The notes: generated by a model from the sequence alone, not told the origin. 52,726 bases of DNA from an uncultured Porphyromonadaceae bacterium (GCA_900550645.1 URTA01000011.1:1-52726); one strand, 5' to 3'; counted from the stretch's first letter, positions 15,595-24,198 are shown. A program made the numbers and translations.

Positions 15595-16491
15595 TTATTT
15601 AACATTTATTTCACCCAATCCGCTTATGTTGGATATTATAGCGGCTACCTTTGACGATGCCGAGTAATGCCTGATAAGTGCCTTAATCTCAGACACCATT
15701 TCATTGTATCTGTTGACCGAAACCTGTTTCAACATATACAAAACAACGGTTATCGCACCATTCAGATTGCGGAAATTATTTGCTCCGACAATCGGGGCGG
15801 GACCTCGTCTGATATATCGGAACGGCACGAAATCATAGAGGACGTTGCCGTGCGCACAATAATTCCGTATCTCACGCACCACTTCAAGATAGTTTTCGAG
15901 TACCGCGACATAACGTATCCCATAGTGGTTCGCTATGTCGATTTTCAAACGTACTTCTTTTATTGCCTTATACAAGTTTATAACGCCCCCGAAAGTCATG
16001 TACTCTATCGTTTTCCAAGCCGGGGCATATTTGTCTTGCTTGTGTGAACGATGATGCTCCTTTATAACCGAGTTAAGGCGAAACCCCGGAGTATATACCG
16101 TTTTGTCGAAGCTCGACACAAACTTGTCGTCTACGACAGTGTTGTCAGCAAACCATTGCGGATTGCTGACATAATGATTAGATAGCGTATATGTCAGGTA
16201 ATTGCGGAAGTTTATTTCTATGCGGTTGATGTAAAAAGCGAGGATGTTTCTCAATTTATAATCGAAATAGTAGAGTTTTACCGCATCATCGAAATTTGTG
16301 CCGTCTGCAAATGCGTGTGTCCTGTTACGCTTTGACGGATAGCTTTTTTCAAAAGGAAACCAGTAGAAACCAAGCCGGTAATAACCAACATCAAGCAAAA
16401 CCTCTTTGGCTTTATCCTCGTCAGCTATTGTCATGCCCCTGCTGCGCAAGAGGGCAATCTGCTCGTCCAATGTTATCGCTTTTCTTCCCAT
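15595..16491 (-). CDS. Abi_2 (AbiD/AbiF-like) abortive-infection protein
   Basis: The 298-residue protein belongs to the Abi_2 family of HEPN ribonucleases. Visible marks are the N-terminal LDEQIALLRSRGM and YYRLGFYWFPFE, a central FDYKLRNILAFYINRIEINFRNYL helix pair, and the HEPN R-x4-H motif REIRNYCAH with R209 and H214. Family members stop phage growth by RNA cleavage once activated, often with a small guide or antitoxin RNA; the candidate sRNA at 15445-15539 lies just downstream on the same strand. The start is the ATG at 16491, nine bases after TACCTTTG, so the mRNA is nearly leaderless. It is more AT-rich than the genes around it and opposes the late genes: typical prophage cargo. Confidence 0.88.
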   Translation of the reverse strand: MGRKAITLDEQIALLRSRGMTIADEDKAKEVLLDVGYYRLGFYWFPFEKSYPSKRNRTHAFADGTNFDDAVKLYYFDYKLRNILAFYINRIEINFRNYLTYTLSNHYVSNPQWFADNTVVDDKFVSSFDKTVYTPGFRLNSVIKEHHRSHKQDKYAPAWKTIEYMTFGGVINLYKAIKEVRLKIDIANHYGIRYVAVLENYLEVVREIRNYCAHGNVLYDFVPFRYIRRGPAPIVGANNFRNLNGAITVVLYMLKQVSVNRYNEMVSEIKALIRHYSASSKVAAIISNISGLGEINVK

Positions 16492-16499
16492 TGCGGTTG

Positions 16500-16507
16500 C
16501 AAAGGTA
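16500..16507 (-). promoter_or_regulatory. -7 box of the Abi gene promoter
   Basis: TACCTTTG read leftward (16507 to 16500), nine bases before the ATG at 16491. No clear -33 box. Confidence 0.5.
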
Positions 16508-16528
16508 CAAAACTTCTTTGGTTTCCGC

Positions 16529-16563
16529 GTCTTTTCCGGGATAAATCCGCGCATATATTTTTG
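16529..16563 (+). promoter_or_regulatory. Late promoter P1 (head genes)
   Basis: GTCTTTTC (16529-16536), 19 bases, TATTTTTG (16556-16563), ATG at 16584. First of six copies in this window with the same boxes and identical spacing. Confidence 0.65.
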
Positions 16564-16583
16564 CAGCGGATAAACTGATTATC

Positions 16584-17612
16584 ATGCCACAAACTAAATA
16601 TAACCTGCACCTAAAAGGCTTCGTCGGAGGCTGCGACTTCGACAGCGACTACGTTGACTTCGTACTCGGCAAGAACGAGGGGAAACCGGTCAACGTCCTC
16701 ATCGATTCGCTCGGCGGCTCGCTGGCGACCGCGCTTTCCATTTCGTCCGCCTTCAAACGCCACGGAGATGTGTCCGTGCATTTCGTCGGGATGAACGCCT
16801 CCGCAGCCACTATCGCCTCGTTAGGGGCTAAGCACGTGAGCATCGACACCAACGCAATGTACCTCGTACACAAATGCTCGTTGGACTTCTTCGAGTGGTC
16901 GAGCCTCAATGCCGACCAGATGTCAGGTCTAATCTCGGCTCTTGAAAAGCAGAAAGCAGACCTTGACAAGCTCGACTGCAACGTCGCCGCGATGTATGCC
17001 GCCAAATGCCGCAAGGAGGCGAGAGACCTCCTCGCCCTGATGAAAACCGGCGGCTGGCTCACCGCCAAGGAAGCCCGGGAATGGGGCTTCGTGGACGAAA
17101 TCACGGACGAGCCGGAGGACGCAGCCCCTAAACTCACCGACGCAACGGCTTCGGCTATGGCTGCGGCTGGAATCCCTGTACCCAACATACCCGTCGCCGA
17201 CAAGGAGACCCCTCTCGGCAAGTTTTTCGCCGCCATAGCCTCGCTGTTCCGTGGCACGCCGCCTGAAACAAACTGCACAAACGCCAACCAACCCGATAAA
17301 ACCGAAATGTCAACACTTACCGCCCCACACATCTGCGCCGTCCTGTCCCTGCCCACGCTGGAACTCTCGGACGACAACTGCGCGAACTTTTCTGTCGAAC
17401 AGATAGCCACGATTGAAAAGGCCCTGTCCGACAAGGATGCCGCCGTCGCTTCGCTTGAAGAACGCCTCGCTAAAATCGAAAGGATACCGGCGGAGTCCAC
17501 CTCCGCCATAGTCAACGACAAGCCGACAGACGCAAAGAAACCCGAAACGGCTGTGGACGCTTTCGCGGCCTACGTCCGTTCAGCCCGCGAAATCTACGAC
17601 CTCCTGCCGTAA
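16584..17612 (+). CDS. ClpP-like head maturation protease with C-terminal scaffold region
   Basis: The protein is 342 residues. Residues 1-170 form a ClpP/crotonase-type serine protease: IDSLGGSLATALSI oxyanion region, GMNASAATIASLGA with nucleophile S73, and MYLVHK with H96. The second part (about 215-342) is low in structure and charged, with a predicted coiled coil (LSDKDAAVASLEERLAKIE), like a scaffold fused to the protease in many siphoviruses. It would process the capsid precursor and guide shell assembly. It is first in the late block, right after promoter P1 and directly before the capsid gene. Confidence 0.88.
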   Translation: MPQTKYNLHLKGFVGGCDFDSDYVDFVLGKNEGKPVNVLIDSLGGSLATALSISSAFKRHGDVSVHFVGMNASAATIASLGAKHVSIDTNAMYLVHKCSLDFFEWSSLNADQMSGLISALEKQKADLDKLDCNVAAMYAAKCRKEARDLLALMKTGGWLTAKEAREWGFVDEITDEPEDAAPKLTDATASAMAAAGIPVPNIPVADKETPLGKFFAAIASLFRGTPPETNCTNANQPDKTEMSTLTAPHICAVLSLPTLELSDDNCANFSVEQIATIEKALSDKDAAVASLEERLAKIERIPAESTSAIVNDKPTDAKKPETAVDAFAAYVRSAREIYDLLP

Positions 17613-17665
17613 CCTCCAATCTCTAAACTCTCCACTCTAACCTCTAAACTTTCAACTCTCAACGA
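17613..17665 (+). repeat. Tandem CTCTAAACT-type repeat between protease and capsid genes
   Basis: Imperfect copies of CTCTAAACT / CTCTCAAC units fill the whole gap. Same repeat family as at 19238-19332, 20775-20830, 23536-23562, 40890-40918 and 46807-46903. Confidence 0.7.
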
Positions 17666-17666
17666 T

Positions 17667-18641
17667 ATGCCCGATTTACTACATTCCATAAAAATATCAG
17701 ATGCCGACTACGAGAAAGCCGCCATACAGTGGAAGAGCGACTTCCTGCTGATGCCGCTGTTCTCGTGCATGGATGCCCTCAAATACATGCAGGGCATGCC
17801 CGGCGTGACAGTCCCGACCAAGCTCCCCTCCGTGGAGGGAGCGGGGCAGTTCGCCCCTTACCGCTGCGACCGCAAGAGCGCATCGGAGACCAAGGTTGAA
17901 TACCGCGAAATCACCTCATACCTCGGAAACGTTCGGGAGGACTTCGAGCCGCTCGAAATCGTCCAGACACTGCTGGGACGCGGCACAGCCACGCTCGGCG
18001 ACGCGCAGATGCAAGCCCCGACCGCCCGGCTCGTGATAGCCGAGGTGATGCGCTCGCTAGGACACCACCTGCACAATGCCTTGTTCACCGCCAAGCGCAA
18101 CGCAAACGGCGACACTACCGCCGACCTGTTTGACGGTTGGGGCACTATCCTCGACAAGGAGATGGCTGACGGGAACATTTCCGAGGCCAAGGGAAACCTC
18201 ATTACCCTGACCGAGACAATCGACGGCACAAACGCTGTTGACATCGCCAAGGAGATTGAACGCTCGTGCAACCCCCACCTGCGCCGTCTGCAGAAGTTCC
18301 TGTTCTGCGACCCGGCTTTCGCCGACAATTACAACGATGCCTACCTCGTGACCCACAACGCCGTGCCTTACAACAAGAAGTACGAGCAGCCCATTATAGA
18401 GGGGTCTTTCAACAAGACTACAATCGTGCCGCTCGACTGCCTCGCCGGAACGGACAAGTACATCCTCACCCCCGGCTCGAACATGCTTTACGCATACGAC
18501 AATATGAGCGACCTCACCCGTCTCGAGGTGAAGCGGTGGGAGCCGTGGGCAATGACCATCGCCGCCGCAATGTTCTTCGGCACGCAGTTCCGAAGCATCG
18601 ACCAGCGTTTCCTCAAAGTAGTCAAACTCAAATCCGCATGA
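17667..18641 (+). CDS. Major capsid protein (HK97-fold candidate)
   Basis: The 324-residue protein follows the head protease and precedes the tail tube gene, the standard slot. It has an N-terminal helical segment, a middle with EYREITSYLGNVREDFEP, and a C-terminal beta-rich part ending WAMTIAAAMFFGTQFRSIDQRFLKVVK, as in HK97-type capsid proteins where the last strands form the A-domain. FLFCDPAFADNYNDAYLVTHNAVPYNKK resembles the spine helix and loops. The family call rests on position, size and general shape rather than on a specific motif. Confidence 0.75.
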   Translation: MPDLLHSIKISDADYEKAAIQWKSDFLLMPLFSCMDALKYMQGMPGVTVPTKLPSVEGAGQFAPYRCDRKSASETKVEYREITSYLGNVREDFEPLEIVQTLLGRGTATLGDAQMQAPTARLVIAEVMRSLGHHLHNALFTAKRNANGDTTADLFDGWGTILDKEMADGNISEAKGNLITLTETIDGTNAVDIAKEIERSCNPHLRRLQKFLFCDPAFADNYNDAYLVTHNAVPYNKKYEQPIIEGSFNKTTIVPLDCLAGTDKYILTPGSNMLYAYDNMSDLTRLEVKRWEPWAMTIAAAMFFGTQFRSIDQRFLKVVKLKSA

Positions 18642-18645
18642 CACA

Positions 18646-19227
18646 ATGGCAAACACGACTTCTTCCTGCATAAGCATCCAAAAGAGCCTCGCATGGTGTC
18701 AAGGCACGCCTGAATATGCCGGCGTGCGCCGCCGCGTCTACTACCTCGCAAAGAGCGAGATTGTGGCGTGGCCAACGCTTGAACGCGATGCCAACGGGGT
18801 ACGCGCTACCTCGGCGAAGTACAAAGGAGACTTCACGCTCAAAGCCGACGCGAAGTGGAAGTTCATCGACATCCTCCCCGACAAGTCGCAGCTCACTTCC
18901 GAGCCGCAAGGCGAACTCCCCTCGCAGACACAGCTCAACAAGCTCGTGGCAGTGCATCCCGGCGTGGGAGCTGAGGCTTCCGCCGCCGCTGCTTACCTGA
19001 ACAATTCTGACAACGTGTTCATCGTCCAGGACATGAGCGACAACTACCGTGTCGTCGGATGCGACAAGTGGCTGACCAAGACCACCGTCAACCAGGACAA
19101 CGGCCAGGGCGCGTCCGGCACGACATCGACGACTATCAATGTCGAAGCCTCTGACGAAGTCCCCGCGCCGTTCTATGAGGGCGTAATCGAGACCGAGGAC
19201 GGCGACATAAATGCCGTTAAGCCGTAG
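18646..19227 (+). CDS. Major tail tube protein candidate
   Basis: The 193-residue protein begins four bases after the capsid stop. Its strands alternate (RRVYYLAKSEIVAWPTLERD, YKGDFTLKADAKWKFIDI, VFIVQDMSDNYRVVGCDKW) and the C-terminus is Thr/Ser/Gly-rich then acidic, as in tail tube proteins. Size and gene order (protease, capsid, this gene) support the assignment. It could instead be a head decoration protein. Confidence 0.6.
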   Translation: MANTTSSCISIQKSLAWCQGTPEYAGVRRRVYYLAKSEIVAWPTLERDANGVRATSAKYKGDFTLKADAKWKFIDILPDKSQLTSEPQGELPSQTQLNKLVAVHPGVGAEASAAAAYLNNSDNVFIVQDMSDNYRVVGCDKWLTKTTVNQDNGQGASGTTSTTINVEASDEVPAPFYEGVIETEDGDINAVKP

Positions 19228-19237
19228 TAAGATTAGA

Positions 19238-19332
19238 GTCGAGAGTTTAGTGTTTGGGTTTTTTTTACTCTCTAAACTCTCGACCCTCAGCTCTCGACAT
19301 TCTTTCGACTCTCGACCCTAAACTCTCGACTT
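19238..19332. repeat. CTCTCGAC-type repeats with a 13-base perfect inverted repeat
   Basis: GTCGAGAGTTTAG (19238-19250) pairs perfectly with CTAAACTCTCGAC (19272-19284) around a T-rich loop. More CTCTCGACC units follow to 19332. It may act as a terminator after the tail tube gene, although the T-run is in the loop rather than after the stem. Confidence 0.65.
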
Positions 19333-19333
19333 T

Positions 19334-20008
19334 ATGGGAAATGCATACGACGGCAGCGGCGCAATTGATTTGGGCGAGATTATCCATGGGATAAAGCCGC
19401 CTGAATTGGAAGTGCCGTCTGCCGCCGTTTCGTCTGACTCAATCCCCAATTCCCAATCTCCAATTCCCACTGACCTTTTTGCAGAAAAAGCCAGAAAGGC
19501 TTGGGCGCATAACGACGGCGCACGCTGTGACTTCCAAAGCCGCCCGATGCTGGCATACCGCACCGGGGTGTTCTTCCTCGCTGTTTGGAAACGCTCTGTA
19601 TACGGCAAGACACTTTCTGAAATCAAGGCTGACGACTTGATGATACACAAAGTAGCAAACGCCACAGCTTCGTTGCTTTCCGATGTTCTCGGCGGACACC
19701 TCGACCTCGGCAGCTGGGCGGTCATCACAACTCCGCGCCGCAGACACCTGGAACGCAACTTCGCCCACCTTGTGAGTGCCGAAATTGCCCGGCAGCTCGG
19801 CATCCCGTTCTATGCCGATGCCGCCTCGTGCCGCTCGAAGCAGCGTGTCAACGCCGTCTTTGAATTGAATGTCCGCCCCTCGGAGCAGAACATCATAATC
19901 TTCGATGATTTCGTAACCACCGGGCAGACGATGTTCGCGATGAAACGGCTCTTTGAACCGCTCGGCAAGAACATCCTCTTTGTCGCCGGGATCAACAACA
20001 AAGCGTAA
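19334..20008 (+). CDS. Phosphoribosyltransferase (ComF-like) in a prophage late block
   Basis: The protein is 224 residues. The C-terminal 140 residues form a type I phosphoribosyltransferase: VITTPRRRHLERNF as a strand-loop segment and the PRPP-binding signature IIIFDDFVTTGQT with D191, D192, T195, T196, G197 and T199. ComF-type proteins share the DDxxTTG form. The substrate is unknown; possibilities are nucleotide salvage or a nucleotide-based modification. Residues about 32-46 (SDSIPNSQSPIPTD) are encoded by an in-frame CAATTCCC repeat array at 19437-19470, probably a disordered linker acquired later. Such an enzyme is unusual beside capsid and tail genes. Confidence 0.85.
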   Translation: MGNAYDGSGAIDLGEIIHGIKPPELEVPSAAVSSDSIPNSQSPIPTDLFAEKARKAWAHNDGARCDFQSRPMLAYRTGVFFLAVWKRSVYGKTLSEIKADDLMIHKVANATASLLSDVLGGHLDLGSWAVITTPRRRHLERNFAHLVSAEIARQLGIPFYADAASCRSKQRVNAVFELNVRPSEQNIIIFDDFVTTGQTMFAMKRLFEPLGKNILFVAGINNKA

Positions 20009-20425
20009 TTACCAACGATTAATGTCCTGAATTTCATCTTCCCAATCGGAATATCCTCTTTTTGGGGTATCCTGAACCTTTGAAACACTAAGTTCAATTC
20101 CAAACCATTCATCATAATCCTTCGTTGAACTACTGCTTATAAAGGTGTGGTCTAAATACAAATTTACTTTATTGGGAGATTTTATGCTTTCTGAAATCTC
20201 GGAAATAATGTTCTTCCAATAATCTATCTCTTTTTCTTTGATTATTGAGGGGAGTTCTGCAGAGAGTAGAAATTCGTATCGCCCCCATGACGCATATACT
20301 CTATCTATTTGCATCATAGTAAACGGAGGTTTCTGGAAAAATTCCCACTTCACAGCTAATTGTGACAGACTTTCCTCGGTAGTCGAATCATCATTTATGT
20401 CTACATAACATCTTAGAATAATCAT
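20009..20425 (-). CDS. AT-rich cargo protein, unknown
   Basis: The 138-residue protein is encoded against the late genes and is clearly AT-richer than them. It stops directly beside the phosphoribosyltransferase stop. TATCTTTG (20437 to 20430, leftward) lies five bases before the ATG. Sequence features: an N-terminal strand MIILRCYVDIND, SYRYEFLL-like strands, and an acidic C-terminus ending DWEDEIQDINRW. No family was recognised. Own promoter, opposite strand and base composition fit a moron. Confidence 0.7.
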   Translation of the reverse strand: MIILRCYVDINDDSTTEESLSQLAVKWEFFQKPPFTMMQIDRVYASWGRYEFLLSAELPSIIKEKEIDYWKNIISEISESIKSPNKVNLYLDHTFISSSSTKDYDEWFGIELSVSKVQDTPKRGYSDWEDEIQDINRW

Positions 20426-20447
20426 GTCGCAAAGATAGTCTTTTTCC

Positions 20448-20482
20448 GTCTTTTGTCGGCTATGGAAGGTGTGATAATTTTG
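20448..20482 (+). promoter_or_regulatory. Late promoter P2 (terminase block)
   Basis: GTCTTTTG (20448-20455), 19 bases, TAATTTTG (20475-20482), ATG at 20505. It re-starts late transcription after the leftward moron. Confidence 0.65.
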
Positions 20483-20504
20483 TTTCAGACAAATAATTGC
20501 ACTA

Positions 20505-21080
20505 ATGGGACATGACCATAGATTTACCGAACGCCTCGGATTGTGGCTGAAAGCCGTGCCCGATGAACGCGACTATGCCGAGGGTTGCACGATGTTCCTG
20601 CAACTCACGGGACGTGTCGTAATGTACAAGAACCTGCTCGCCGTCCACGACATGCCGCGCCTCGAAACCGAACTGCAAGCCAAGTACGACTTCCGGGTGC
20701 GCGGTCTGACGCACGACCAAGTGTCGGAGATGTCAGCCCACGTCGAAAAGATAGCCGAGAGTTTGGAGTTGAGTGTCGAGAGACCTTCGCCGGATGACTC
20801 TCTAAACTCTAAACCCTCATCTCTCGACTTTAAGAGAGGCAAGCGTCCCGACCACGACACTCTTCCGCCCGAGATACAGGCTCTCTATGTCGAGAACCTT
20901 TCGGTGCTGCGCCGTATGCGCGAGGTGCATCTGCGTCTGCGCTCCCTCTCGCTCGTTGACCACCCTTGCCCCGATTCGGAGCGGTACCCGTTCCTCAAAG
21001 AGCTTATCGGACTCGACAAGAAGTATCGCGGCAACTGGAAAGCCTACGATGAATACGAAGCCTCCTCCAAGTCTGAATGA
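20505..21080 (+). CDS. Phage late protein of unknown function
   Basis: The 191-residue protein lies first after promoter P2 and overlaps the next gene by four bases (ATGA). It is mostly helical (LTHDQVSEMSAHVEKIAE; LPPEIQALYVENLSVLRRMREVHLRLRSL) and ends in a KKYRGNWKAYDEYEA segment. Residues about 84-110 come from an in-frame CTCTAAACTCT/CTCTCGACT array and split the protein into two helical parts, so the insert is probably a flexible linker. Position upstream of TerL suggests packaging or a neck role; nothing more can be said. Confidence 0.7.
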   Translation: MGHDHRFTERLGLWLKAVPDERDYAEGCTMFLQLTGRVVMYKNLLAVHDMPRLETELQAKYDFRVRGLTHDQVSEMSAHVEKIAESLELSVERPSPDDSLNSKPSSLDFKRGKRPDHDTLPPEIQALYVENLSVLRRMREVHLRLRSLSLVDHPCPDSERYPFLKELIGLDKKYRGNWKAYDEYEASSKSE

Positions 21081-21628
21081 AACGGACAGCGGACATAAAC
21101 GACATCCTCAAACCGCTTGCAGACACCCCATATCAGGCTTACCTCAGCAACGCGGTGCAGGTTGCCGACATCCTGGAATGGATTGTCCGGCAGGTCGGCG
21201 TTTCCGAGGTGTGGCAGACTTCGTTCTCCATCTCCGAGGAGTTCCTGCGCCGCCTGTTCTTCTTGAAGAAAAGCTGTCCGATTTCGCGCTTCAACCTTAT
21301 CCTCGACCACAAGGCGACCAACAAGACAATAAAGCTGTGGTCGTTCATCGTGCAGGTCATCGACTGGACTTTCCTCGCAGACAACCACAGCAAGGTGCTG
21401 CTCGTCAAATCGGAATCGGGAATGACCGTGTCGGTCGTAACGTCGCAGAACCTCACTCGCGGCAACCGCGCCGAATCCGCTTTCATCTCCACATCGCCGG
21501 AGATTTTCGCCGGTCTCATCGCTTCCGTCATTGACATCATCGACAACCATTCAGTGCCTCTCAACGACCTCTTCAACCAACGACTCGAAACCAATGCAAC
21601 TATCCCCGGAACAACTGAAGCAGATTGA
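21077..21628 (+). CDS. PLD-like protein with one degenerate HKD motif
   Basis: The 183-residue protein has an N-terminal helical part, then strands leading to the segment DNHSKVLLVKSESG and, after it, TSQNLTRGNRAESAF. That is the H-x-K ... S-x-N-L-T-x-G-N-x-x-E pattern of the phospholipase D superfamily, but the Asp of H-x-K-x4-D is replaced by Lys. Only one HKD half is present; active PLD nucleases use two, by dimerising or in tandem. It may bind DNA without cleaving it, or be active as a dimer with altered chemistry. It sits between two terminase-block genes with overlaps on both sides. Confidence 0.65.
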   Translation: MKRTADINDILKPLADTPYQAYLSNAVQVADILEWIVRQVGVSEVWQTSFSISEEFLRRLFFLKKSCPISRFNLILDHKATNKTIKLWSFIVQVIDWTFLADNHSKVLLVKSESGMTVSVVTSQNLTRGNRAESAFISTSPEIFAGLIASVIDIIDNHSVPLNDLFNQRLETNATIPGTTEAD

Positions 21629-21875
21629 AGCCTACGCCTCAATATTCATGCCTGTCGGCGACATCGCCGTCATCCTCGATACCGACCCTCTCGAACTCCG
21701 CGCCGCGCTAAAAGACCGCTCCACGGAGGTTTACCGCGCCTACACACGCGGAAAGCTCGCTTCCAAGGCGAAACTAATGGCGCAGGAGATGCAGCTCGCG
21801 CAGGTCGGCTCGCCGCTCGCCCTCGAAAACACCCGCGCAAACCTCCTCGCCATGGAGGACGAGGAAGATTTATAA
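21594..21875 (+). CDS. Small DNA-binding-like protein, small-terminase candidate
   Basis: The 93-residue protein starts inside the 3' end of the PLD-like gene. IEAYASIFMPVGDIAVILDTDPLELRAAL reads as a helix-turn-helix, then a charged helix RGKLASKAKLMAQEMQLAQVGSPLALENTRANLL, close to the shape of phage small terminase N-terminal domains. It lies two genes before TerL. Either this gene or the one at 21939 could be the packaging recognition subunit. Confidence 0.6.
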   Translation: MQLSPEQLKQIEAYASIFMPVGDIAVILDTDPLELRAALKDRSTEVYRAYTRGKLASKAKLMAQEMQLAQVGSPLALENTRANLLAMEDEEDL

Positions 21876-21882
21876 CCTCATT

Positions 21883-21931
21883 CCCCAATTACCAATCCTC
21901 AATTCCCCATTCCCAATTACCTGTCTGCCAA
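21883..21931 (+). repeat. CAATTCCC-type tandem repeat between late genes
   Basis: Imperfect units of CCCCAATTACCAATCCT / CCCCATTCCCAATTACC fill the gap. Same family as the in-frame arrays at 19437-19470, 23219-23255 and 41577-41607. Confidence 0.7.
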
Positions 21932-21938
21932 CCTCTTT

Positions 21939-22565
21939 ATGAAAAAGAAGCCCGACCTGATCGATGTCTGCATGTCCGACCTCTTTTCCTCCCCGGAGGA
22001 AATCGAGGCCAAGGGGTACACGCCTGTCGTTGTAAAGCAGCTCATGCGCATACGCGACATGTACGCCTGGACGCTTGCGCACCCCGACACGAAAGACCGC
22101 CAGTTCATCGAGGAACACCGGGTGCGTTTCCGAATGTCGCGCCCTACGGCTGTCGCCGACCTCGCTATCATAAAGCAGCTGCTCCCCATGCTCGCGTCGG
22201 CATCGCGTGACTGGCACCGTTGGCGGTTCAACGAGATGAACATCGAGACTTACCAAATGGCGAAGAAGCGCGGCGACACCAAAACCATGGAGCGTGCCGC
22301 AGCCTCTTACGCCAAGTACAACCGCGTAGACCTCGAGGACGAACAGGCCGTGCCTTACCACCTCATACTCGTCCAGCCTTTTACTGCCACCGACGACCCG
22401 ACCGTCCTCGGCATCAAGCCTATCCCCAACCTTCAGAAGAAGATTGACGGCCTGATTGAGAAGTACCGGGCTGAGACCATCGACATTGACGATGTGGAGT
22501 ACGAGGAGGCTGACCTCGAAGAAAACGTTTTATTCGGCAATGAAGACGGAGACCACAGAGAATAG
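21939..22565 (+). CDS. Terminase small-subunit candidate or adaptor
   Basis: The 208-residue protein overlaps the TerL start by 26 bases. It is helical and basic in the middle (HRVRFRMSRPTAVADLAIIKQLLPML, RWRFNEMNIETYQMAKKRGDTKTMERAAASYAKYNRVD) and ends very acidic (DIDDVEYEEADLEENVLF). An N-terminal HTH-like part followed by an oligomerisation helix and an acidic tail that could contact TerL is the usual design of small terminases. The function is inferred from position and shape. Confidence 0.6.
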   Translation: MKKKPDLIDVCMSDLFSSPEEIEAKGYTPVVVKQLMRIRDMYAWTLAHPDTKDRQFIEEHRVRFRMSRPTAVADLAIIKQLLPMLASASRDWHRWRFNEMNIETYQMAKKRGDTKTMERAAASYAKYNRVDLEDEQAVPYHLILVQPFTATDDPTVLGIKPIPNLQKKIDGLIEKYRAETIDIDDVEYEEADLEENVLFGNEDGDHRE

Positions 22566-24198
22566 AGTTTATTTCAACAAGCCGCAGCGGTTGACCCAGT
22601 TAATCGGGGCGAACACCACCGTCATTGTCGCGGGACGGCGCACCGGCAAGACGGACAGCATCGCCGCGCCTTTCGTGCTGCGCAACATGCAGCGCATGCC
22701 CGGCTCGACGGGCGGCATCGTCGTGCCTACGTTCAAGCACGGTCTGACGAACACAATCCCCGGCCTGCTCGCCGCGTGGAAACGGTGGGGCTTCATCAAC
22801 GGCATACACTATGTCATCGGGCGCAAGCCCCCGAAGTCGTTTGCCAAACCCATCACCGAGCCGCACGACTGCGAGCACGTCATTTCGTTCTACAACGGCT
22901 CGGTGGCGGTCATCATCTCGCAAGACCGCCCCGGCTCGTCCAACTCGCTCACGCTCTCATGGCTGCTAATCGACGAGGCGAAGTTCATTGACTATGACAA
23001 GCTCAAGGACGAGACGCTCCCTGCCAACGGCGGCATCAGGTCGTTCTTCGGCAGCCGCTCGTTCAACCATTCGATAATGATACTCAGCGATATGCCGCAG
23101 ACCAAGAAAGGGTCGTGGTTCCTGCATTACCGCGAGAAGATGGATGTGGAGCTGATTGAGGCAATCAAAGCCGCCGTCTACGAGATTTGGCGCATCAAGC
23201 AGCGCGTCAAATCCCTCCGCAATTCCCGATTACCTGTTCCCAATCACCTGCGCAAGCAGCTCCGGCATCTCGACAAGCGGCTCAACCAGATGCGCTCGGT
23301 CGCAGTCTACTACAAGGAGTATTCCTCTATCGAGAACCTGCAGCTGCTCGGCGAGGGCTACATCAAGCAGATGAAGCGGGACCTTACGCCGCTGACGTTC
23401 CAAACCTCTATCCTCTGCCAACACATAGGCATCGCCAAGGACGGCTTCTATTCCTCCATGAAGGAGCGGCACAAGTACAACGCTGACGACTTTGCAGCCC
23501 TTGATGAAGCGTGGGCGGCTTTCGCGTCCGGCTCACTCAACTCTCGACCCTCAACTCTCGACTGTTCCGCCGACGCTGATGTAAATCCGCTCGCTCCGTT
23601 GTGCATCGGCATGGACTACAACGCCAACATCAACTGGATAGTCTGCGGACAGCCGTCAGGCAGACGGCTCAACGTGGTCAAGTCGTTCTACGTCAAGTTC
23701 GAGCGCAAACTCCCGGAACTTGTCGCCGACTTCTGCGCCTACTATACCGCACACCGCAACAAGACGGTCGTGTTCTACTACGACAGCACCGCCCTCGGCG
23801 GAAACTATGCCGTCAACGACCAAGACTTCCGGTGGGTGATCATCCACGAGTTCGAGCGGCACGGCTGGCGCGTCGAAGACGTGTACCTCGGCAACCCGAT
23901 GCGGCACGATGAGAAGTACCTCCTCATCAACCAGGGCTTCGCCGGGAAGCAGCGGCTCATGCCGTTCTTCAACCGTCAGAACAACGATGACCTCATTCTC
24001 GCCATTCAGTCCGCAGGTGTCGCACGTGGCCGCCTCGGCTTCCGCAAGGACAAAGCCGGTGAGAAACTCGCCGAGACGGAGGAAGACCTCCTTGAACACC
24101 GTACCGACGGCACGGACGCGTTTGACAGCCTCTACATCGGCTGCGAGAAATTCCCGTACCGGGACTCTTTCCCGCTATCTGTTTCTGGCGTTTCATGA
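22540..24198 (+). CDS. terL: Terminase large subunit
   Basis: The protein is 552 residues. ATPase: Walker A GRRTGKT (32-38) and Walker B LLIDE (D145, E146), followed by the coupling segment IMILSDMPQ. Nuclease (RNase H fold): D359 in CIGMDYNANIN, D415 in VVFYYDST, D529 in GTDAFDSLY. The enzyme packages DNA into proheads and cuts concatemers. The ATG at 22540 was chosen over an upstream frame start because it matches TerL N-termini and gives the usual short overlap. Two repeat arrays are translated in frame: RNSRLPVPNHL (about 227-237) and SLNSRPSTLDCSA (about 332-344), the latter in the linker before the nuclease. Confidence 0.93.
   Translation: MKTETTENRVYFNKPQRLTQLIGANTTVIVAGRRTGKTDSIAAPFVLRNMQRMPGSTGGIVVPTFKHGLTNTIPGLLAAWKRWGFINGIHYVIGRKPPKSFAKPITEPHDCEHVISFYNGSVAVIISQDRPGSSNSLTLSWLLIDEAKFIDYDKLKDETLPANGGIRSFFGSRSFNHSIMILSDMPQTKKGSWFLHYREKMDVELIEAIKAAVYEIWRIKQRVKSLRNSRLPVPNHLRKQLRHLDKRLNQMRSVAVYYKEYSSIENLQLLGEGYIKQMKRDLTPLTFQTSILCQHIGIAKDGFYSSMKERHKYNADDFAALDEAWAAFASGSLNSRPSTLDCSADADVNPLAPLCIGMDYNANINWIVCGQPSGRRLNVVKSFYVKFERKLPELVADFCAYYTAHRNKTVVFYYDSTALGGNYAVNDQDFRWVIIHEFERHGWRVEDVYLGNPMRHDEKYLLINQGFAGKQRLMPFFNRQNNDDLILAIQSAGVARGRLGFRKDKAGEKLAETEEDLLEHRTDGTDAFDSLYIGCEKFPYRDSFPLSVSGVS

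Noticed and set aside
5918..16491. Reading the element as an integrative conjugative element because of ArdA and the integrase type
   Set aside because: No relaxase, coupling protein or tra genes are present, while a full set of head, tail, packaging and lysis genes is.
17613..23562. Short repeats considered as a CRISPR array
   Set aside because: Units are 7-10 bases, imperfect, without spacers of constant length, and no cas genes are present.
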